DNA of 10,124 nucleotides from Oscillospiraceae bacterium (GTDB taxonomy: Bacteria; Bacillota; Clostridia; Oscillospirales; Ruminococcaceae). Shown piece after piece: positions 1 to 4,317 of the stretch. The position numbers and the translations under genes were made by a program. Position 1 is the stretch's first letter; every line of letters begins with the position of its first letter. The notes under the pieces are model-generated. The model did not search any database. It saw nothing but the letters and a program-made list of their open reading frames with translations, and had not been told where the DNA came from. Location: positions 1 through 10,124 of the forward strand of contig JAEDHF010000064.1 of the NCBI GenBank assembly GCA_016297165.1, in the 5' to 3' direction.

Positions 1-10
1 ATATTATTTT

Positions 11-38
11 ACCCCATATTCCGGGCGGAATATGGGGT
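11..38. terminator. Bidirectional intrinsic terminator of an off-window gene
   Basis: A 12-13 bp perfect inverted repeat (ACCCCATATTCCG at 11-23, complement at 26-38) closes on a very short loop. It has a T-rich run on both sides: ATTTT before it and TTT after it. This is the shape of a Rho-independent terminator that works in either direction. It most likely ends a plus-strand gene lying left of the window and shields the repeat and signalling operon that follow. Confidence 0.7.
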
Positions 39-52
39 TTATCGACAGGCTG

Positions 53-299
53 AACAACTGTCCATAGGACAGTTGTTGCCTCAAAGCCTGAAAATCAGGC
101 TTTGAGTTGGCTTAAAATCGTACTTTGTGTGATTTTAAGCCCCACGCACTACTTGATGTCAAGCTCATTTCGTCCTGAAGGACGAACTAAAGTGCAAGGA
201 TTTTCATAAATATTTTAAGAAATCCTTGCACTTTAGCAACTTCCGATAGGCTTATTTCAATATCATAAAGCCTATCGGAAGTTGATGAGCAGACATTAA
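53..299 (+). repeat. Modular hairpin repeat, copy A (long form)
   Basis: Six hairpins follow one another almost without spacers. H1 is 53-63/67-77 (11 bp). H2 is 81-91/95-105 (11 bp). H3 is 109-119/131-141 (11 bp). H4 is 169-176/179-186. H5 is 187-203/220-236 (17 bp). H6 is 237-253/268-284 (17 bp). A short palindrome, CTTGATGTCAAG, sits at 153-164. Segments 56-106, 147-187 and 290-299 recur in the same order at 6291-6340, 6348-6388 and 6388-6397, so this is a dispersed repeat. H3, H5 and H6 are found only in this copy. I see no ORF, tRNA or known riboswitch in it. Whether it acts as DNA (a miniature mobile element) or as RNA structure cannot be told from one window. Confidence 0.85.
188..289. 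repeat. 102-bp double-hairpin insert within repeat copy A
   Basis: In copy B the sequence GGACGAA runs directly into CAGACATTAA (6381-6397). In copy A the same two blocks are separated by 102 bases that hold only two perfect 17-bp-stem hairpins back to back. One C is shared at the two edges (187 and 290). Either this block entered an ancestral short element, or copy B lost it. The near-perfect stems suggest recent origin or selection on structure. No target-site duplication longer than one base is visible. Confidence 0.7.
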
Positions 300-437
300 T
301 TATCTGTCGCTTTTTGCTGTTGGAAGCTGTGGTATGCTGTTATCTGAAATGACATTACTACGGAAAGGAAAAAGGGAAGGTAATTATTGTACCCGTTAAA
401 TATATCGGGGCGCATACTTATCCGGAGGAAGAAAGAA
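300..437 (+). other. Leader between repeat A and the Hpt gene, no recognised element
   Basis: This stretch should hold the promoter of the signalling operon. I find only a weak candidate: TGGTATGCT at 331-338, resembling an extended -10 without a convincing -35. There is no cyclic-di-GMP riboswitch consensus, no terminator and no supported ORF. A purine-rich AGGAAAAAGGGAAGG block at 365-379 precedes a TTG at 387 that could be an upstream start for the Hpt gene. Confidence 0.35.
424..428 (+). promoter_or_regulatory. Ribosome binding site deciding a TTG start
   Basis: GGAGG lies 9 bases before an in-frame TTG at 438. This is the best ribosome site near the start of the Hpt reading frame. It places the start 51 bases downstream of the TTG at 387, which would give the longest version of the protein. 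Confidence 0.65.
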
Positions 438-788
438 TTGGATTTATTAACTGAATTAAAGGGAATGGGAACGAACATAGACGAAGGTCTTGAAAGATGT
501 ATGAATAATGTGGGGCTTTACGAAAAGCTGCTTAAAAAAGTGCCGCAGAATATGGAAAAGCTGGAGGTGCTCCCCTATTTCGAGTCGGGAGACTATGAAA
601 CCGCCCTTATGAATGCCCATACTATAAAGGGAGTAGCGGGCAATCTTTCCCTTACCCCTTTGTTTTCGGCATACTCCGATATTGTCAATCTGTTAAGAGC
701 CGATAAGCCCGACGAGGCAAAAAAGATACTCGTTGGCATATTACCGTTACAGGGGCAGATTGTTGACTGCATAAAGAAGTATTGCTGA
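438..788 (+). CDS. Stand-alone histidine phosphotransfer (Hpt) protein
   Basis: This 116-residue protein is a single Hpt four-helix bundle. Hpt proteins carry a phosphoryl group on histidine between receiver domains in multistep phosphorelays in the cytoplasm. The signature HTIKG (H-x-x-K-G) is visible with H61 as the predicted phosphorylated residue, followed by a helix of the type seen in the family (NLSLTPLFSAYSDI). Helical segments cover the rest. I chose the TTG at 438 because GGAGG lies at the right distance and the protein then begins MDLLTELKGMG with no extra basic tail. The alternative TTG at 387 would add 17 residues (MYPLNISGRILIRRKKE) that do not look like part of the fold. It lies 16 bases before the REC-HD-GYP gene, so the two are probably co-transcribed and phosphoryl transfer to those receivers is the natural inference. 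No cognate kinase is in the window. Confidence 0.85.
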   Translation: MDLLTELKGMGTNIDEGLERCMNNVGLYEKLLKKVPQNMEKLEVLPYFESGDYETALMNAHTIKGVAGNLSLTPLFSAYSDIVNLLRADKPDEAKKILVGILPLQGQIVDCIKKYC

Positions 789-804
789 GCGGTGGTGAAT
801 TGAT

Positions 805-1752
805 ATGAAGAGGAGCATTCTTATTGTTGATGATATGGACATCAACAGAGAGTTACTGGCAGAAGGCTTCAGTGATAAATACGACATTATCGAAGCGGAA
901 AACGGAAGTATCGCTATAAGATATATTAACGATAAATCCCTTGATATTGCAGCAGTACTGCTGGATATGGTAATGCCGGAGGCAGACGGTATCGAGGTTC
1001 TTAAGAAGATGAATGAGAACGGAACGATTCTGCATATTCCCGCCTTTATCATTACCGCTCAGAACGACGAAGAGTCTCTTATGCAGGCTTATGCTCTCGG
1101 CGCTGTTGATGTTATTACGAAGCCCTTTATTATGGATTTTCTTAAGTGCCGTATCGAGAATATTATCGAGCTTTTCAGCCATAGAAACGACCTTGAGGAC
1201 CTCGTAAACGACCAGGTAAAAAGGCTAAGCCAGTTCAACAGGTCAATGGTAGAAACTCTTGCTACTCTCGTTGAATTCCGTGACTGTGACTCCGGCGGAC
1301 ACGTTAAGCGTATCTGCAGCCTTACAGAAATACTTATGAATAAGGTAAGCAATATGTTCCCCGAATACCGTCTGCCCAAGGCGGAAATCGATAAGATAGT
1401 AAGCGCCTCAGTACTTCACGACGTAGGTAAAATCGCAATTTCGGACAGCATTCTCAACAAGCCCGGCAGACTTACCACCGAAGAATTCGAGATAATGAAG
1501 CTTCATACCGTAAAGGGCTGCGGAATTCTTCAGAAGATGTCCTATCTTCTCGACGATAACGTTTATAACTATAGCTACGATATCGCCCGTCATCACCACG
1601 AACGCTGGGACGGTAAGGGCTATCCTGACCACCTCGTAGGAGATAAAATCAGTATCTGGTCACAGGTTGTTTCCGTTGTTGACGTTTATGACGCCCTCGT
1701 TTCTCCGAGAGTCTATAAAAACGCCTTCGACCATGAAACTGCGGTAAAATGA
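805..1752 (+). CDS. Response regulator REC-HD-GYP, cyclic-di-GMP phosphodiesterase (C-terminal end shifted out of frame)
   Basis: Residues 1-120 form a receiver domain: acidic pair D9-D10, phospho-acceptor D54 (LLDMVMPEADG), switch T84 and K106 before P107. A helical linker leads to an HD-GYP domain (about 145-315). Its metal and signature residues are present: H166, H205-D206 with K209 (HDVGKI), H234, HHHERWDGKGYP at 263-274 and D293. Such proteins hydrolyse cyclic-di-GMP to GMP or pGpG under receiver control. The reading frame stops at 1752 straight after DHETAVK, where the family continues with a glycine-rich FNPKVLKAF-type segment. That missing segment is encoded at once in the next ORF, one frame back. 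The protein is therefore a slightly truncated enzyme, or the first half of a longer one. The catalytic residues are all upstream of the break, so activity may survive. The start ATG has only a weak GGTGG ribosome site. Confidence 0.9.
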   Translation: MKRSILIVDDMDINRELLAEGFSDKYDIIEAENGSIAIRYINDKSLDIAAVLLDMVMPEADGIEVLKKMNENGTILHIPAFIITAQNDEESLMQAYALGAVDVITKPFIMDFLKCRIENIIELFSHRNDLEDLVNDQVKRLSQFNRSMVETLATLVEFRDCDSGGHVKRICSLTEILMNKVSNMFPEYRLPKAEIDKIVSASVLHDVGKIAISDSILNKPGRLTTEEFEIMKLHTVKGCGILQKMSYLLDDNVYNYSYDIARHHHERWDGKGYPDHLVGDKISIWSQVVSVVDVYDALVSPRVYKNAFDHETAVK

Positions 1753-1755
1753 TTA
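1743..1755 (+). other. Frame change / coupled stop-start site inside an HD-GYP domain
   Basis: The local sequence is GGTAAAATGATTA. Frame one reads GTA AAA TGA (stop 1750-1752). The next ORF starts at ATG 1749-1751, giving an ATGA overlap. A -1 slip on AAA (1747-1749 back to 1746-1748, again AAA) would produce AVK-MIMGGECGTFNPKVLKAFE, the uninterrupted HD-GYP C-terminus. One extra A in the run would give the same protein. No Shine-Dalgarno sequence precedes the ATG. Candidates are a sequencing or assembly indel, a real mutation, frameshifting, or stop-start reinitiation. Confidence 0.75.
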
Positions 1756-2930
1756 TGGGCGGTGAATGCGGAACCTTTAACCCTAAGGTGCTTAAGGCAT
1801 TCGAGCTTTCCCTCGATAAGATGCGTGCAAAGCATATTGAGCTTTCCGCAAACGAAAGACTTAAGGCGACGGGAATAGCTAATCTCCTTATTGTTGATGA
1901 TTCCGAAATCGACCGCTCAATACTTAAGAATATACTTGAACCTGTTTTCAACACTGTTGAAGCTGCTAACGGCTATGAAGCCCTCCAGCTTATAGAAAAC
2001 AACACAAAGGAAAATATCGACGGAATACTCCTTGATATCTCTATGCCTATTCTTGACGGTTTTGCAGTACTTAAAATGATTCGTGAAAAGGGGTTTGAAA
2101 TTCCTGTTGTGCTTATGACGGCGGCGCCTACAAAGGAAACTGTGGAACGTGGTCTTAAGTATAATATATCCGGCTTCTTCGGTAAGCCCTTTAATCCCCA
2201 TACCGTTATCACAAAGCTGCGTTCTATATACAATGCCCAGGACGAAGAGGAAGAGGTTGTTGCGGAAGAAAAACCTGCAGGAGTAACAGGTCCTGATGTT
2301 GACGCTTCTATGATGTATTTTGCACAGCTTAAGAACGTTTATAAGGACTATCTTAAGAATAGCAACCGTGACGATGCACAATACATCAGAGCAGCTTCCG
2401 TGCTCGAAATACTTCTTGAGGAATATGCAGCACAGACAAGACGCCCCGACCTCGATAACGATCATATTATGCTTATCTGTAAGGCGGCATATTTCTACGA
2501 TATAGGAAGAATGTGCGTTCCCGAAGAGGTTCAAAAGAAGCATAAGCTTGTTCCTGCCGATATGTCGGTTTACGAGGACCACGCTAAGGCAGGCGCATAT
2601 ATCGTACGCCTTAATAAGGATAAAGCTTGCAGCTTCTTTATCGATGCCTGCGCCGAGATGTGTATGCATCACCACGAACGCTATGACGGCGGCGGTTATC
2701 CTCATAAGATTTCGGGCGGCGAAATTGTATATTATACGAATATGCTTAGCCTTTGTATTGAGTTCGACCGTTTGTTCTTTGTGCGCCCCGATTATAACGA
2801 TATACAGTTTGATTTCATAATGAGAGAAATAAACGTAGAGAAGGGAAGATACAATCCAGAATATGTAAATCTTCTTAATCGATGCCGCAATCAGATCATT
2901 ATGTATTACAGGCTTCTTATGAAGGAATAA
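1749..2930 (+). CDS. End of HD-GYP domain 1, then REC and degenerate HD-GYP domain
   Basis: Residues 1-25 (GGECGTFNPKVLKAF) are the final helix region of the preceding HD-GYP domain rather than a normal protein start. A second receiver follows at about 43-160 with D50-D51, phospho-acceptor D96 (LLDISMPILDG), T124 and K146-P147. An acidic linker (EEEEVVAEEKP, about 166-176) leads to a second HD-GYP-like domain at 187-393. That domain keeps H278 and HHHERYDGGGYP (307-318). It has Y212 where domain 1 has H166, Y250 in YDIGR where domain 1 has HDVGK, R254 for the Lys, and Glu where the late metal-binding Asp lies. Loss of these ligands suggests it no longer hydrolyses cyclic-di-GMP and may bind ligand or dimerise. 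With the upstream ORF it forms a REC-HD-GYP-REC-HD-GYP protein of about 708 residues. The start at 1749 is nominal: no ribosome site precedes it. The gene ends just before a strong terminator. Confidence 0.85.
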   Translation: MIMGGECGTFNPKVLKAFELSLDKMRAKHIELSANERLKATGIANLLIVDDSEIDRSILKNILEPVFNTVEAANGYEALQLIENNTKENIDGILLDISMPILDGFAVLKMIREKGFEIPVVLMTAAPTKETVERGLKYNISGFFGKPFNPHTVITKLRSIYNAQDEEEEVVAEEKPAGVTGPDVDASMMYFAQLKNVYKDYLKNSNRDDAQYIRAASVLEILLEEYAAQTRRPDLDNDHIMLICKAAYFYDIGRMCVPEEVQKKHKLVPADMSVYEDHAKAGAYIVRLNKDKACSFFIDACAEMCMHHHERYDGGGYPHKISGGEIVYYTNMLSLCIEFDRLFFVRPDYNDIQFDFIMREINVEKGRYNPEYVNLLNRCRNQIIMYYRLLMKE

Positions 2931-2932
2931 GA

Positions 2933-2961
2933 AAAACCTCCTGCCGACGGCAGGAGGTTTT
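2933..2961. terminator. Bidirectional terminator between convergent HD-GYP and rplL
   Basis: A 13-bp perfect stem (AAAACCTCCTGCC at 2933-2945 pairing with 2949-2961) has a 3-base loop. It starts two bases after the HD-GYP stop codon. It ends in TTTT on the plus strand and reads GGTTTTTCTT on the minus strand, so it can stop transcripts from both directions. Confidence 0.9.
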
Positions 2962-2977
2962 CTACACTATAACGTAA

Positions 2978-3009
2978 AAGGGCGGTACCGCCGAAACGAT
3001 ACTGCCCTT
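2978..3009 (-). terminator. Secondary hairpin after rplL
   Basis: A 10-bp stem (2978-2987 with 3000-3009, including one G-T type pair) and a 12-base loop lies 25 bases beyond the rplL stop. Read on the minus strand it ends CCCTTTTACG, a weak U-tract. It may be a first, leaky stop or a 3'-end stabiliser ahead of the stronger shared terminator. Confidence 0.45.
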
Positions 3010-3033
3010 ATTGATTTTAGCTTGTAGCCGAAA

Positions 3034-3402
3034 TTACTTGATTTCGATCTTAGCGCCTGCTTCTTCGAGCTTAGCCTTGATTTCTTCAGCTTCTGCCTTA
3101 GAAACGCCTTCCTTAAGAGCCTTAGGAGCTGCTTCAACAACTTCCTTAAGACCGAGACCGCAGATATCCTTAACAGCCTTGATAACGTTCATCTTGCTGT
3201 CGCCGAAGGAAGCGAGAATTACGTCGAATTCTGTCTTTTCTTCAGCAGCTGCAGCACCTGCGCCTGCAGCGGGACCGGCAGCTACCATAGCAGCAGCGGA
3301 AACGCCGAATTCTTCTTCTAATGCCTTTACTAAATCGTTAAGGTCGAGTACAGTTAATTCCTTAACGTCTTCTACAATCTTTAAAACCTTTTCTGAAGCC
3401 AT
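3034..3402 (-). CDS. rplL: Ribosomal protein bL12 (L7/L12)
   Basis: This 122-residue protein matches the family from end to end. It has an N-terminal dimerisation region that binds L10 (1-35, KIVEDVKELTVLDLNDLVKALEEEF), an Ala/Gly-rich flexible hinge (about 36-57), and the globular C-terminal domain that recruits translation factors (about 58-122, FDVILASFGDSKMNVIKAVK). It forms the mobile stalk of the large ribosomal subunit. GGAGG lies upstream of the ATG with normal spacing. It follows rplJ by 55 bases on the same transcript and is followed by terminators rather than rpoB. Codon use is strongly biased, as expected for an abundant ribosomal protein. Confidence 0.98.
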   Translation of the reverse strand: MASEKVLKIVEDVKELTVLDLNDLVKALEEEFGVSAAAMVAAGPAAGAGAAAAEEKTEFDVILASFGDSKMNVIKAVKDICGLGLKEVVEAAPKALKEGVSKAEAEEIKAKLEEAGAKIEIK

Positions 3403-3457
3403 TTTAAAATTCCTCCGTTAAAATTATTGTTTTGTTTAAGCTGCGATTATGCTGCAA

Positions 3458-3970
3458 TTATGCAACCTCTTCGCTTTCCTTTTTCTTTGCAATTTCGCTT
3501 GCTGCGATTGCGAGTCTCTGCATAGGAGACTGGAGCATGAAGAGAAGCTTGGATACGAGAACTTCCTTGCTGGGGAGCTTTGCGTATTCTTCTACAACTG
3601 CTGTTGTGATTGCTTCCTTACCGATGAAGCCGCACTTGATGTTGAATACATCAGCGTTCTTTTCAGACTGCTCAAATAAAATCTTAGGAGCAGAAATAAT
3701 GTCATCGTTGGAGATAGCGATAGCGGTTGTGCCTTCAAGATGCTCGTCAAGACCTGTAATGCCTGCCTTTTCAGCTGCTCTCTTAAGAAGGGTATTCTTT
3801 ACTACGAGGTATTCGATACCAGCTTCTCTGAGCTGCTTACGAAGGATTGTATCGTCTGCTACTGTGATTCCTCTGTAGTCAACGATAACGCCGCCTGCGG
3901 CAGCTTCAAGCTTTGCAGCGAGGTCGTCAACGAACTGCTGCTTGGTCTGTAAAATCTTTTCGCTTGCCAT
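3458..3970 (-). CDS. rplJ: Ribosomal protein uL10
   Basis: This 170-residue L10 is the base of the ribosomal stalk. It binds 23S rRNA and carries dimers of L12 on its C-terminal helix. Seen here are the N-terminal RNA-binding region (IVDYRGITVADDTILRKQLR, the VVKNTLLKRA segment) and a C-terminal helical tail (LVSKLLFMLQSPMQRLAIAASEIAKKK) that serves as the L12 docking helix. Length is normal for the family. The ATG is preceded by AGGAGGAA. A long 5' leader with L10-leader features precedes it, so the operon is probably autoregulated by the L10-L12 complex. It is the first gene of its operon: rplK and rplA are absent, and the next gene upstream is a divergent chemoreceptor. Confidence 0.98.
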   Translation of the reverse strand: MASEKILQTKQQFVDDLAAKLEAAAGGVIVDYRGITVADDTILRKQLREAGIEYLVVKNTLLKRAAEKAGITGLDEHLEGTTAIAISNDDIISAPKILFEQSEKNADVFNIKCGFIGKEAITTAVVEEYAKLPSKEVLVSKLLFMLQSPMQRLAIAASEIAKKKESEEVA

Positions 3971-4015
3971 TAAGTATTCCTCCTTTTAAAATTTGCTGTT
4001 ATAAATAAAATGAGG

Positions 4016-4051
4016 AAAAATAAAACCCTTTCGAGCATAAAGACGAAAGGG
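4016..4051 (-). terminator. Leader terminator (attenuator) of rplJL
   Basis: On the minus strand an 8-bp stem CCCTTTCG/CGAAAGGG (4044-4051 with 4026-4033) and a 10-base loop are followed at once by TTTTATTTTT (4025-4016). This is a complete intrinsic terminator inside the 5' leader, about 46 bases before the rplJ start. In the well-studied Bacillus subtilis rplJL leader, binding of L10-L12 promotes termination at such a site, and I infer the same logic here. Confidence 0.85.
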
Positions 4052-4133
4052 GGATAAATCATTATATCTTCCCATTCCTCGGTAGGCGGCAGAGCCGTTA
4101 GCGCTTAACGCGACCTACTGTCTTTAGAACAGC
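4052..4133 (-). promoter_or_regulatory. L10 (rplJ) autoregulatory leader RNA
   Basis: Read on the minus strand, the leader contains GACAGTAGGT, a GCGTTAAGCGC segment, GGCTCTGCC and then GCCTACCGAGG. The AGTAGG block (4112-4119) pairs with CCTACC (4081-4087 region) to enclose a smaller stem. This is the architecture of the Firmicutes L10 leader, whose kink-turn and internal loop bind the L10-L12 complex. It lies directly between the promoter and the leader terminator. A downstream segment, GGGAAGATA...TATCCCCC, can pair into the upstream C-run of the terminator and is a possible antiterminator; that part is inference. Confidence 0.85.
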
Positions 4134-4139
4134 GTGTAT

Positions 4140-4168
4140 ATTATATCACACAATTATAGACTTGTCAA
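4140..4168 (-). promoter_or_regulatory. Promoter of rplJL, full consensus
   Basis: On the minus strand TTGACA (4168-4163), a spacer of exactly 17 bases and TATAAT (4145-4140) match the main sigma factor consensus at all twelve positions. A TG one base before the -10 (extended -10) adds strength. Initiation is expected near 4133-4131, giving a leader of about 160 bases. Confidence 0.93.
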
Positions 4169-4241
4169 TACTTTTTTCAGCAATTTTATAACACAATTTT
4201 GCACAAAAATGTAATGATCCGGTAGAAAAATTAGGAAACTA

Positions 4242-4270
4242 TTGACAAATAACATCTTTCGTGATATCAT
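4242..4270 (+). promoter_or_regulatory. Promoter of the chemoreceptor gene
   Basis: TTGACA (4242-4247), a 17-base spacer and TATCAT (4265-4270), with TG one base before the -10, form a strong housekeeping-type promoter. It matches the main sigma consensus, not the TAAA...GCCGATAA pattern of the motility sigma factor that often drives receptors. Transcription should begin near 4277, giving a 5' leader of about 40 bases. It diverges from the rplJL promoter. Confidence 0.85.
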
Positions 4271-4285
4271 GTTAACAATAACATA

Positions 4286-4300
4286 GTTTATTAAATAAAC
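4286..4300. promoter_or_regulatory. Palindrome in the chemoreceptor 5' leader, possible operator
   Basis: GTTTATT-A-AATAAAC is a perfect 7-bp inverted repeat lying between the predicted transcription start and the GGAGGT ribosome site. A second inverted repeat, ATGTTA-acaa-TAACAT (4269-4284), overlaps the -10 end and the start site. Both have the size of dimeric repressor sites, but AT-rich palindromes also arise by chance. Confidence 0.3.
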
Positions 4301-4317
4301 TTTCTTGGAGGTAGGCT

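Noticed and set aside
169..186. TTCGTCC hairpin of the repeats as an intrinsic terminator
   Set aside because: In both copies the stem is not followed by a T-run (ACTAAAG or CAGACAT), so it does not meet the terminator pattern.
53..299. CRISPR array
   Set aside because: The hairpins have different sequences, there is no constant direct repeat with regular unique spacers, and no cas gene is present.
300..437. Cyclic-di-GMP riboswitch ahead of the signalling operon
   Set aside because: I looked for the conserved GEMM-type aptamer blocks and paired stems and did not find them; the stretch shows no strong fold.
1917..2705. Long minus-strand open frame (262 residues) opposite the second HD-GYP gene
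   Set aside because: It lies wholly antisense to a gene with clear REC and HD-GYP motifs, its translation has no recognisable domain and is rich in odd Cys/His/Arg runs, and it lacks a ribosome site. It reflects codon bias of the real strand.
3011..3421. Plus-strand frame opposite rplL and similar frames opposite rplJ and metH
   Set aside because: These are Ser/Ala/Leu-rich mirror translations of highly biased genes with no independent start signals.
3403..3460. Small inverted and direct GCTGC/ATTAT repeats between rplJ and rplL
   Set aside because: The stems are short and lack a T-tract, and the rplL ribosome site is accessible. This is ordinary spacer as far as I can tell.
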